Origin: Roseivivax sp. THAF197b
Lineage (GTDB): Bacteria > Pseudomonadota > Alphaproteobacteria > Rhodobacterales > Rhodobacteraceae
Assembly (NCBI RefSeq): GCF_009363255.1
Contig: NZ_CP045318.1
Coordinates: forward strand, 3,027,501-3,091,500
Direction of reading: 5' to 3'
DNA length: 64,000 nt
Shown: positions 56,695 to 64,000 of the stretch, in pieces
How the letters are laid out: every line of letters begins with the position of its first letter
Position numbering within the stretch: the first letter of the stretch is position 1
Translations under genes and position numbers: made by a program
The notes under the pieces: generated by a model
What the model was told of the DNA's origin: nothing
The model's database searches: none
Seen by the model: the letters and a program-made list of their open reading frames with translations, nothing else

Positions 56695-58261
56695 CTGACG
56701 GCGCCCCCCGGCCAAGCCAGACTTCGAGGCCGCCGCGCGGATTGTCGGCGTAGTGCCATCCCGGTGCGGGGGCGCTGTCTGCATCCTCCGCCCCTGCGGG
56801 CGCCTCCCCCGGAACCGCGACGCGCGGGCCGAACACGTTCGCGGTGCCGACAAACAGACCGGCGGGCGTCGTGACGAGGTTCCGAACGCCCCAATTATAG
56901 GCGTTGTCGAAGCCCTGCCGGGTGACCGGCATCCAGTTCTCGCCATCCGCGGTGCGCCACAAATCGGCGCCGCCTTCGTTGTCCACGATGCTCTGGGTGC
57001 CGACGAGGTCGAGCAAGTCGCGCACCATGCGCGGGGCCTTGTCGTAGATCGCCCAGCGCAGGGTCACGCTCCAGTCATAGGTGCCGCAATAGAGCCAGCC
57101 ATCATGCACACCCATGGACCACATGTAACCGTTGAAGAAATTGCCGAAGCCCGCCTTCAGCCCCGAAAGAGGCGCGCGGCCCTCGTCGTCGCGGTCGCCG
57201 ACGATGACGTCATAGCTGTCATCGGGATTGATCCTGAGGATTTCCGCCGCGGCCGGGCCGACATTGTTGACCCGGTCCAACCCGCCGCCTTGGATGCCCG
57301 TGCCGACATAGAGCGCGCCGTTGAACGCCGTCATGCACGCGACCGCCTGATTGAGCGGCCCGCGCCCGGCGCCGCGATCAACCACCTTGCGCCAGCGATA
57401 GGGATATGGGCCCTCGGCGCCGTCCGCGGGCGTGCCATCCGTCGCCCAGACCTGCAATCCGTCGAGGTTGAGCGTGCCCGCGTAAAGCTGGTCATTCGCA
57501 ACGGCGAGGCTGAAGATGCCCTTGTTGCCGGGATCGTCGAAGCCGGGAGGGTTGACCATCTGCCAATCCCCGGCCTCGGGATTGTCCGAGCCGTAGATCA
57601 GCGGCTTGTCGGTGGCATTCTGCTGCGCGCCCGACGTGCCGCGCTGCGCGGTGGGCGCGAAATGCATCCGCCCGAGAAAGGGCGTCAGGCTACGCGTCAC
57701 GGAAAACGGCGGATCGATGATGCCGTAGGGGGTGACCGGATCGAAATTCTGCCCGTCATAGGACCGCAGCAGCAGACCGCCCGGCGCCCGTCCCGGCGCC
57801 CAGGCCGAAACGTAAAGCGCGGGTTCCGGATCGCCCGCCCCCTGATAGACACTCATCGAGCGGTAGCCGATCTCGCGCGGGACGGGCCTGCCGTCGATAC
57901 CGTCGACCATGGGGGCGCGGAACGCCATCTCCCATTGGCCGCTTGCCGGATCGAAGGCCCAGATCTGCGAGCGGCGATCCAGCTTGTAGAGCCCGTCCAT
58001 CGTCTCCGGGCAATCCACCGGCCAGACCTGAAGCGGCAGCTTCGCAAAGGCGGACTGGAACCGCAGCATGCACATGTTGGAGCGGGTCGTGCCGAGATAG
58101 AGGCGGCCTTTGAACCAGGCCATGGAATGCGCGTAATTGTTGTGCCCGTCGCCGAGCCCGGCCTCGCCCACCCGGCGGAAATCGCGTGCCGACAGGCCCC
58201 GCGTGGGCATGCCCGCAGGCCGGTCGACGGGCTGGTCGACAGGCGAGGCGGCAGCGCTCAT
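56675..58261 (-). CDS. Beta-propeller-like protein 2
   Basis: The 528-residue protein has about seven repeats such as WFKGRLYLGTTRSN, ALYVSAWAPGRAPGG, QLYAGTLNLDGLQVWATDG, ALYVGTGIQGGG, WLYCGTYDWS and LWRTADGENW. It is the longer paralogue of 53047-54417. The start at 58261 overlaps the stop of the SDR gene (ATGA), and the stop overlaps the start region of the hydrolase, so it is embedded in the operon. No signal peptide. Most likely a scaffold or ligand-binding protein of the pathway. Confidence 0.8.
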   Translation of the reverse strand: MSAAASPVDQPVDRPAGMPTRGLSARDFRRVGEAGLGDGHNNYAHSMAWFKGRLYLGTTRSNMCMLRFQSAFAKLPLQVWPVDCPETMDGLYKLDRRSQIWAFDPASGQWEMAFRAPMVDGIDGRPVPREIGYRSMSVYQGAGDPEPALYVSAWAPGRAPGGLLLRSYDGQNFDPVTPYGIIDPPFSVTRSLTPFLGRMHFAPTAQRGTSGAQQNATDKPLIYGSDNPEAGDWQMVNPPGFDDPGNKGIFSLAVANDQLYAGTLNLDGLQVWATDGTPADGAEGPYPYRWRKVVDRGAGRGPLNQAVACMTAFNGALYVGTGIQGGGLDRVNNVGPAAAEILRINPDDSYDVIVGDRDDEGRAPLSGLKAGFGNFFNGYMWSMGVHDGWLYCGTYDWSVTLRWAIYDKAPRMVRDLLDLVGTQSIVDNEGGADLWRTADGENWMPVTRQGFDNAYNWGVRNLVTTPAGLFVGTANVFGPRVAVPGEAPAGAEDADSAPAPGWHYADNPRGGLEVWLGRGAPSDVGPHG

Positions 58262-59007
58262 CCCTTGGCCTTGCCGCGCCGTTTGCGCATCGGCACGGGC
58301 GCCACGACCGAATTGAACAGGAACGCATCGCGCGGCAGCGTCACGAGGTAATGCACGAACTCGGCCACGCGTTCGGGGCTGAGCATCGCGCGCGGCTTCA
58401 GGGCTGCGGTGCCCGATTGCGCCCAGAGCTCGGTATCGACGGCATCGGGCAGAACCGTCTGGACCCGCACACCTTCGCGCTGGACCTCTTCGGCGAGGCT
58501 TTCTGACAGACCCACGATGCCAAACTTGGAACTGGCATAGGGTCCGTCGAAGGCGCGGCCCTGCTTGCCCGACACCGAGGAGATATTGACGATATCGCCC
58601 TCTTTCTGCGCCAGCATCGCGGCCAGAACCGCGCGGTTCGACAGGAAGGTGCCGGTGAGGTTCACGTCGATCACCGTCTTCCATTCCTCGAACGTGGTCT
58701 GGGCCACGGGCTTGAGCGTACCGCCCACGCGCAGGATGCCAGCCGCGGCCACGAGGATGTCGATCCGGCCCGTCGCCTCGAGCGCGGCTTCGGCCATTGC
58801 GGCCATGTCCGCCTCGCTGGTGATATCGGCCGGGAAGGCACGGGCCAAAGCGCCGATCTCGGCTGCAACCGCATCAAGCCCTTCGGCATTGCGGTCCACG
58901 AGCAGAACCTGCGCGCCCTCGGCCGCCAGGTGCCGCGCGCAAGCCGCGCCGATCCCGCCTGCAGCGCCGGTGACGATGGCGGATTTTCCCGAAAGGCTGT
59001 CGCCCAT
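58258..59007 (-). CDS. SDR oxidoreductase 1 of the cluster
   Basis: Classical 249-residue SDR: VTGAAGGIGAACA, VAAAGILRVGG (in place of NNAG), and catalytic NISSVSGKQG with YASSK. The start at 59007 has GAGGAG seven bases before it; an ATG two codons upstream is too close to that site. The C-terminus is basic (MRKRRGKAKG). Likely a ketoreductase or dehydrogenase acting on the cluster's acyl or sugar substrate. Confidence 0.88.
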   Translation of the reverse strand: MGDSLSGKSAIVTGAAGGIGAACARHLAAEGAQVLLVDRNAEGLDAVAAEIGALARAFPADITSEADMAAMAEAALEATGRIDILVAAAGILRVGGTLKPVAQTTFEEWKTVIDVNLTGTFLSNRAVLAAMLAQKEGDIVNISSVSGKQGRAFDGPYASSKFGIVGLSESLAEEVQREGVRVQTVLPDAVDTELWAQSGTAALKPRAMLSPERVAEFVHYLVTLPRDAFLFNSVVAPVPMRKRRGKAKG

Positions 59008-59020
59008 GTTCATACTCCTC

Positions 59021-59782
59021 TCAGGTCCCGGAGGCCTGATCTTTGCGTTTGGGCATCGGCAAGAGATGCGGATCGGTGACGTCCATGCCGCGGCACAGCT
59101 CTGTCAGGCCAATGAGCGCGGTGGCGAAACTTTCGGGCGCCATCGTGCCGCCGAAGGGCCCGTCGAGCAAGGTATCGGCGATGAGCGGCGTATCGATGGA
59201 GCCGGGATAGACCGTGCGCACGCGGATGCCATCGTCGCCGAGTTCGCGGTTGAGATTGCGGCCCAGAGCGGACAGCGCGAATTTCGTGGCGCAATAGGCG
59301 GGCGCCAGTGGCGTGCCGCGCAGCCCGTGGGGCGTGGTGGACGAGGCCATGTGGATGATGTCGCCATCCCCGGCTTCCAACATCAGGGGCAGCACTGCCT
59401 GCGTGGCCAGAAAGACCCCGTGCAGGTTGACGTCGATCGCCCTTTGCCATTCGGCGAGCGTCAGGTCGCGCGTGCGCGGCGGCAGCCCGCCCTGCCCTTC
59501 CCGGCCCAGAACTGCGGAGGCCACGAGCACATCCGCGCGGCCAATCTCCCGCAGGCGCGCGGCGAGATCCGCCATCGCGGCGGGGTCGGCCACGTCGAGG
59601 CCCAGGGCCTCATGCGCAAGACCGGGACCGGCCTCGGCCAGTTCCGCCCCGAGGGCCGCCAGCTTTTCCGGCGCGCGGCCCACGCCCAGAACACGGTAGC
59701 CCCGGCGGGCAAATTCGAGCGCCATGGCCCGGCCAATCCCGCTGGTCGCACCGGTCACGACGGCGACGCGCGGCCCGCTCAT
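59021..59782 (-). CDS. SDR oxidoreductase 2 of the cluster
   Basis: The 253-residue SDR has VVTGATSGIGRAMALEFARRG, VASAVLGREGQGG (altered NNAG), MASSTTPHGLRGT and YCATK. Its C-terminus also ends in a proline plus basic motif (LLPMPKRKDQASGT) like SDR 1. It starts four bases inside the end of the alpha/beta hydrolase gene. The two SDRs are related but not near-identical, so they probably do different steps. Confidence 0.88.
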   Translation of the reverse strand: MSGPRVAVVTGATSGIGRAMALEFARRGYRVLGVGRAPEKLAALGAELAEAGPGLAHEALGLDVADPAAMADLAARLREIGRADVLVASAVLGREGQGGLPPRTRDLTLAEWQRAIDVNLHGVFLATQAVLPLMLEAGDGDIIHMASSTTPHGLRGTPLAPAYCATKFALSALGRNLNRELGDDGIRVRTVYPGSIDTPLIADTLLDGPFGGTMAPESFATALIGLTELCRGMDVTDPHLLPMPKRKDQASGT

Positions 59783-60843
59783 CGTCCCCGCCCCCGCAGG
59801 AAGCGCCGCACGGGACGGCGTTCGCGGCGCGCGTGATCGCGGCGGCTGGCTGCACGGCCCGGCGTGTCCACCCCGGCGATGAAGGCGCGCAGGGCCAACG
59901 CGAAGCGGCGCGGCTTCACGATGGGAAAGAAATGCCCCGCGCCGGGCACGACGATCCGCCGCGCGCCGGGCATCTTCTGCAACAGGATCTCGGAGGTGGG
60001 CAGGCAATGCGATTGCGCGCCGTAGACCAGAAGGACCGGCATCGTCAGTTCGGAGAGGGCCGGAATGTCGATGGCGGTTTCGTCATCCATTTCGGACTTC
60101 GCGGAGGTATCGGAGACCAGCGTCTCCCAGCGTTGCGCGCCGCGCGCGCCCATCTGGCGGGACCGCAGGTTGATGCCGCGTCCCGGACGCTCCGTCGCGG
60201 TGGGGTTGTCGCCGCCTGCCGCAGCGGCCAGCCCGGCCCTGCGACCAAAGCCGCGTGCACCGCGTCCGCGCAGCCCGGCGCCGCCAGCCGCAGCGGGACC
60301 TCCCGCAGCCGGAATGCGGCCCCGCGGACCGAGGGAGGCCAAGAGGCGGAAATCGATCTCGGAGTCTTCGGGCGGGAAGCTGGTCACGCCCTCGCGCTGC
60401 AACTCGGCCTTCCAAGCGGGCCAATGCGCCCAGTCGCAAAGGCGCATCGGCGGCTGCAAGGCCCGAAGCTGCGTATCGGCAATGGTCAGGCTTTCGAAGC
60501 GATCAGGCGCACGCTGCGCCATCACCAGCGCCACGCGGCCACCATGGCTGTGGCCCACGAGATGCGCCCGTTCGATCCCGGCAGCATCCATCACCGAGAG
60601 CATGTCATTTGCCAGATGACCGAGCGTGTAGCCTTCGACCGGCATCGAGCTCGCGCCATGGCCGCGCAGATCTGGCAGCAGCATGGGACGGTCGCGCCCG
60701 AGATACCGCACCGCGCCCAGGAACCAGAAGGACAGGTTCGCGCCCAGGCCGTGGATCATGACAACCGGCACGGAGCCATCGCCCGGATCGGCGCCAATAA
60801 GCTGATAATTCAGCTTCACGTCGGGAAGCGTGAGGGCGGTCAT
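59779..60843 (-). CDS. Alpha/beta hydrolase with low-complexity insertion
   Basis: The 354-residue protein has VVMIHGLGANLSFWFLGAV, DLRGHGASS, and the nucleophile S99 in LVGHSHGGRVAL; the acid is near LLVYGAQSHCLP and the histidine in GAGHFFPIVKP. Between residues 172 and 225 lies a Gly/Ala/Arg-rich stretch where relatives have a cap helix, and the C-terminus is strongly basic (RREHAR-like, ending RRFLRGRGR). The frame is continuous across it. It could act as a thioesterase or esterase for the ACP-bound product. Confidence 0.82.
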   Translation of the reverse strand: MTALTLPDVKLNYQLIGADPGDGSVPVVMIHGLGANLSFWFLGAVRYLGRDRPMLLPDLRGHGASSMPVEGYTLGHLANDMLSVMDAAGIERAHLVGHSHGGRVALVMAQRAPDRFESLTIADTQLRALQPPMRLCDWAHWPAWKAELQREGVTSFPPEDSEIDFRLLASLGPRGRIPAAGGPAAAGGAGLRGRGARGFGRRAGLAAAAGGDNPTATERPGRGINLRSRQMGARGAQRWETLVSDTSAKSEMDDETAIDIPALSELTMPVLLVYGAQSHCLPTSEILLQKMPGARRIVVPGAGHFFPIVKPRRFALALRAFIAGVDTPGRAASRRDHARRERRPVRRFLRGRGR

Positions 60844-60856
60844 GGGGCGGGATCCG

Positions 60857-62437
60857 TCAGTCCATATAGCCGAGTTTCTTCATCTGCCGGAGCAGCGCCT
60901 CGCGCTCTTCCTCGGAGGGCTCCGCACGGTCCTGATCGGCCTCGCCGAGCGCGCGGGTATGGCCTGCCTTGGTGGCGTGAATGCCCGGCACCAGCGCCTC
61001 ATGCGGCACGCGGCCTTCGAGGTTCTTGGGCACGGCCAAGCCCAGCAGCGTCAGCATGAGCGGGGTGATATCGAGAAGGCTCAGCGGATCGACCTGCTCA
61101 TCCTCGCGGAAGGCGGGCCCGGAGGCGATGAAGATGCCCTCAGGGCGATGCGTGCCGTCGGCCAGATCGCGCGGCTTAACCGTCTCGTCCGACGAGATGA
61201 TCGACACGAAGCCGCCATCGCGCAGCTTGAGCGTGATGTCCGGGCACGGCTCCACGAAGGGCCGCCCGCGCATCTTGTTCATGTCGAGGCCCGCGAGGAC
61301 TTTCCTGCCGTCCTTGTCTTTCCAGTCGAGCAATTCCTCGCGCAGCTTGAGCGCGAATTCCATGTAATTCTCCGCCGAGACGCCGGTGCCATCGCCCGGA
61401 TCGGGCTTGATGAAGATCGCGTTCGACGACGGCGTGGGACAGAAGGCGACAGTGCGCTTCCAGTCGATCATCGCCTGATGATCCTTGAGCTTGTCGGCGG
61501 CCAGTTGCGCCCGCCCGTCGCCATGTCCGCCATCGCGCCAATGCAGGTAGCCCTTATCGGCCAGCCATTGGTTGATGTAGACGATCTCGTCCGTCGGGCC
61601 GAAGCCGTGATCGGAGGTGATGATGACATTCGTGTCCGGGCCCGAGGCCTCGACCATGCGGCGGATATTCTCGTCCATCCGCACGTAGAAATCGGTCACG
61701 AGGCGGGTGATCTTGTCGGTCTGCTCTCCCGGCTCTCCCGAGACGCAATCGGGATCGAGATAGCGCCAGAAGAGGTGCTGGATCTTGTCCGGCCCATCTA
61801 GGACGATCGCCGCGAGGTCGGTGGGATCGTTCTTGAGAAGACGGCACATGACGTCGGTCCAGGCCTTGTCGCGCACGTTCTGCAGCTCGATCCATTCCTC
61901 GTGCTCATCGGCATCGAGGCCCTGGACGACCTTCTTCTCCTCGCCGATATCCATGCCGAGGTCGCGATAGTCGAAATCCTCGGATTTGCGCAGCGCGTCG
62001 AAAAGCTCCGGCGGGTGGATGCCGCCACGCAGGTGCTTCCAGGGCACGAAGCCCGAGGCCACATGCCCATCGAGCGGCGGCGCAGGATAGAAACCGAAGA
62101 AGTTCAGCGCCGTCGTCCGCTTGCCGCCGCGATTGGCGATGGAGAAGACCGTCTCGGCGTGATTGTCGCGGCGGTCGTTGATCTTCAGGAAGACGCCCCC
62201 ATCCTCGAGGAAGGCCGGCCGCAGAAAGTCGTAGATACCATGCGTCTCGGGGCTGACACCCGTGGTCATCGAAGTCCAGGCGGGGGGCGTCAGCGGATTG
62301 CGGGTGGACATCAGCTGCGCCACGGTGCCCTTGCGGATGAGGCTCGTGAGGAAGGGCAAATGGCCTTCCTGCGACAGGGGCGACAGAAGGCTGAACGTGG
62401 CCCCGTCGAGGCCGATCATCAAAACGCGATTGGACAA
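60857..62437 (-). CDS. AlkP-superfamily phosphohydrolase (type I phosphodiesterase-like)
   Basis: The 526-residue protein has the AlkP core: MIGLDGATFSLLS with the first metal Asp, TRNPLTPPAWTSMTTGVSPETHG with the likely nucleophile threonine, and VIITSDHGFGPTDE for further ligands. GVSPETHGIYDFLRP is typical of the group annotated as AlkP-superfamily phosphohydrolase/phosphomutase. No signal peptide, so it is cytoplasmic. It is the first gene of the operon; the promoter must lie in the 150 bases up to 62588. The substrate could be a phospho- or sulfo-ester intermediate. Confidence 0.85.
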   Translation of the reverse strand: MSNRVLMIGLDGATFSLLSPLSQEGHLPFLTSLIRKGTVAQLMSTRNPLTPPAWTSMTTGVSPETHGIYDFLRPAFLEDGGVFLKINDRRDNHAETVFSIANRGGKRTTALNFFGFYPAPPLDGHVASGFVPWKHLRGGIHPPELFDALRKSEDFDYRDLGMDIGEEKKVVQGLDADEHEEWIELQNVRDKAWTDVMCRLLKNDPTDLAAIVLDGPDKIQHLFWRYLDPDCVSGEPGEQTDKITRLVTDFYVRMDENIRRMVEASGPDTNVIITSDHGFGPTDEIVYINQWLADKGYLHWRDGGHGDGRAQLAADKLKDHQAMIDWKRTVAFCPTPSSNAIFIKPDPGDGTGVSAENYMEFALKLREELLDWKDKDGRKVLAGLDMNKMRGRPFVEPCPDITLKLRDGGFVSIISSDETVKPRDLADGTHRPEGIFIASGPAFREDEQVDPLSLLDITPLMLTLLGLAVPKNLEGRVPHEALVPGIHATKAGHTRALGEADQDRAEPSEEEREALLRQMKKLGYMD

Positions 62438-62587
62438 AACTCACTCCGGAATAAAGCATCGAAGTCGCAATGGACCTCTCAAGGGTTAAAGTCCGAAGCC
62501 GGAGGGGGTGCAACCCTTGGCGCACCAACTTCTTGCACTCTGATGCCGGGCTGCTAAGCCCGGTCTGTGAATGAACAGGGCCAGTAC

Positions 62588-62899
62588 ATGAACGACGCGG
62601 CGAAATCCGAAGACGCGACGACGATCGACCGCGATCTCCAGGACCTGCTGCGCGATCAGCAGGAACGCCAGACCCGCATGCGGCATGTGCAGGAATTTCT
62701 CACGACGCCTGCCTTCCTCGACCTGGCGGATATGAGCCTTGAGGTGTCGGACGATCCCGAAACCCTTCAGGAGCGGCGGCGCGATCTCGATTACCGAATC
62801 AAGGTGATGCGCGCGATCCTGAAGCTCATGGAAGACGAACGGTCCGCCCTCGACCGCGTGGAAAGCGTGCAGGAACCCGCATCGCCCTCCGACAGGTAG
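62588..62899 (+). CDS. Small coiled-coil protein, 103 aa
   Basis: The acidic protein is mostly helical: DRDLQDLLRDQQERQTRMRHVQEF, then ETLQERRRDLDYRIKVMRAILKLMEDERSALDRVE, two likely coiled-coil segments around a loop ending in LADMSLEVSDDPE. I choose ATG 62588, with AGGG upstream; a GTG at 62567 would add seven residues. It diverges from the ten-gene operon and precedes the second sulfotransferase. I do not recognise a family. Confidence 0.65.
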   Translation: MNDAAKSEDATTIDRDLQDLLRDQQERQTRMRHVQEFLTTPAFLDLADMSLEVSDDPETLQERRRDLDYRIKVMRAILKLMEDERSALDRVESVQEPASPSDR

Positions 62900-63014
62900 C
62901 CCCGCGCGCCACACTCTTTCCAGCGCCGCGACAAAGGGGTTGCGAGCGTGATTGCCCGAGGGCTATCACTTCGTCGCAGGCCGTTATTTGTTGGACGGTC
63001 CTTTGGAATATTAG

Positions 63015-63920
63015 ATGCCTGATCCCCTGTTTTTGATTGCGCCGGGCCGCTCCTACACGTCGCTGATCGGCGGCATGATCGGACAACACCCAGAAATTTA
63101 CGGCATGCCGGAGCTGAGCATCTCGCATGTGGAAACGGTCGGCGAGGCGCTGCAAAGCCTGCGCGGCCCACTGGCCTTCGGTCTGGCGGGCATCCTGCGG
63201 CTTCTGGCCGAATTGCACGAAAAGGAACAGTCCGAAGAGGCCGTGCTCCGCGCCAAGGAATGGCTGATGCAGCGCGGCCATTGGCGCATCGCCCAGCTTT
63301 ACGAGCATATCCAGTCGGAAGTCGGCGACCTGCATCTGTTCGACAAGAGCCCGCTCACGGTGTTGAAACCCGAAAATCTGCAGCGCACCGCCGAGATTTT
63401 CCCGAGCGCTTTCTATCTGCATCTGACGCGCAACCCGATCACCACCGGCAAATCCGCGATGTCGCTGCGCAAGGACATCCAATCGGGTAAGGTTTCGGGC
63501 GGGACGATGCAAACCCGGCGCGGCCTCGACCCCGAGATGTCCTGGCTGCGCGGACATCAGAACATCACGAATTTCACGGCTACCCTGCCCGTGGGACAAT
63601 GCCTGCGCATCAAGGCGGAAATGCTGCTGAGCGATCCGGAGAAATACCTGGCCCAGATCTGCGAATGGATCGGGATTTCAAGCGATCCCGCTGCGATCGA
63701 GGAGATGATGCATCCCGAACGCTCGCCCTTCGCGACGCTTGGTCCCCCCTCCGCGCGCTACGGCAACGACCCGAACTTCCTGAAAAACCCGGTGCTCGAC
63801 ATGTCGCGCCTGCAGAACATCCAGGAACCGGACGTGACCATGCCCGCGCCCTGGCGCGATGACCAAAGCTCCCTGTCGGCCGACACGATCAAGCTGGCCC
63901 GGCAATTCGGATACGGATGA
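63015..63920 (+). CDS. Sulfotransferase 2 of the accessory cluster
   Basis: The 301-residue protein has the PAPS loop FLIAPGRSYTSLIGGMIGQHPE and FYLHLTRNPITTGKSAMSLRK. The blocks LFDKSP, PERSPFATLGPPSARYGNDP and a C-terminal LARQFGYG match sulfotransferase 1. It lies on the other strand, at the far end of the operon from its paralogue. The stop is followed four bases later by the start of the next gene, so the two are cotranscribed. Confidence 0.87.
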   Translation: MPDPLFLIAPGRSYTSLIGGMIGQHPEIYGMPELSISHVETVGEALQSLRGPLAFGLAGILRLLAELHEKEQSEEAVLRAKEWLMQRGHWRIAQLYEHIQSEVGDLHLFDKSPLTVLKPENLQRTAEIFPSAFYLHLTRNPITTGKSAMSLRKDIQSGKVSGGTMQTRRGLDPEMSWLRGHQNITNFTATLPVGQCLRIKAEMLLSDPEKYLAQICEWIGISSDPAAIEEMMHPERSPFATLGPPSARYGNDPNFLKNPVLDMSRLQNIQEPDVTMPAPWRDDQSSLSADTIKLARQFGYG

Positions 63921-63924
63921 GATC

Positions 63925-64000
63925 ATGAACACAGCCCTGTCCCCGATCTCCTTCAAGACGATTGCCCGCCGCGGGCTCGGAAACGAGGCGTCGACGCTGG
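63925..64000 (+). CDS. Start of a gene cut by the right edge
   Basis: Twenty-five residues are visible, beginning MNTALSPISFKTIARRG. The start lies four bases past the stop of sulfotransferase 2, with GGATGAG as a ribosome site. The fragment is too short to name. It shows that the cluster or at least this transcription unit goes on beyond the window. Confidence 0.6.
   Translation, partial: MNTALSPISFKTIARRGLGNEASTL

Noticed and set aside
60170..60330. Frameshift in the alpha/beta hydrolase
   Set aside because: The hydrolase motifs before and after are in the same frame, and no alternative frame gives a better cap domain; kept as an insertion.
62546..62563. Hairpin CCGGGCT-GCTA-AGCCCGG before the coiled-coil gene as a riboswitch or terminator
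   Set aside because: The stem has only seven pairs, no T-run and no aptamer signature; it may be a minor 5' UTR structure.
1..64000. tRNA or rRNA genes
   Set aside because: No stretch showed a convincing T-loop plus acceptor pairing, and no rRNA sequence was recognised.

Overview
The window is high-GC DNA from an alphaproteobacterium, almost certainly a member of the Rhodobacteraceae (Roseobacter group). This rests on gene order and product families: ctaC-ctaB-small ORF-ctaG-ctaE-SURF1-thrC-M16 peptidase, petABC, xerC next to a DUF484 gene, thiBPQ behind a TPP riboswitch, a tupBCA tungstate transporter with its own HTH/PBP-type regulator, and a LivH-LivM permease fusion. I saw no tRNA, rRNA, CRISPR array, IS element or prophage. 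Most of the window looks like ordinary chromosome.

Layout. 1-6.2 kb (minus strand): topA (cut by the left edge), two tiny paralogous lipoproteins, dprA and tldD. 6.4-14.1 kb (plus): the aa3 cytochrome c oxidase assembly operon, running by overlapping genes into thrC, an M16 peptidase and a GNAT acetyltransferase. 14.2-16.8 kb (plus): a TauE/SafE exporter with its TIGR02186 partner, a thioesterase and a PliG-like lysozyme inhibitor. 16.8-26.3 kb (minus): uvrC, a FolM-like reductase, a CaCA antiporter, a 56-aa zinc-ribbon membrane protein, an S49 peptidase, the cytochrome bc1 operon petABC, pssA and psd. 26.7-33.1 kb (minus): a GST, a PaiB-like protein, xerC-DUF484, and thiBPQ under a TPP riboswitch. 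33.2-39.6 kb: aroC, an exported cyclase with a carboxymuconolactone decarboxylase, trmO and the tup operon. 39.7-48.5 kb: an HTH/PBP regulator, a branched-chain-type amino acid ABC operon, kynU and an FAD-linked oxidase.

From about 48.7 kb to the right edge lies the accessory part. A ten-gene minus-strand operon (62437 down to 52153) encodes an AlkP-superfamily hydrolase, an alpha/beta hydrolase, two SDR oxidoreductases, a beta-propeller, a PHB-depolymerase-like hydrolase, a SAM methyltransferase, an acyl carrier protein, a second paralogous beta-propeller and a sulfotransferase. It converges on a 1123-aa gene that joins a PqqD-like domain, a long charged and Gly-rich linker, a site-2-protease-like membrane domain whose zinc motif is destroyed, and a HlyD adaptor domain. 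Divergent from the operon are a small coiled-coil protein, a second sulfotransferase paralogous to the first, and a gene cut by the window edge. I read this as an undescribed pathway that builds, sulfates and exports an acyl-type molecule. No ketosynthase, acyltransferase or adenylation gene is visible, so the cluster probably continues to the right.

The non-coding DNA also holds unusual structure: a roughly 165-nt element with three hairpins in three copies, one stem of which shows compensatory changes; twin perfect AT-rich inverted repeats behind aroC; and a 24-bp inverted pair between ctaE and the SURF1 gene.
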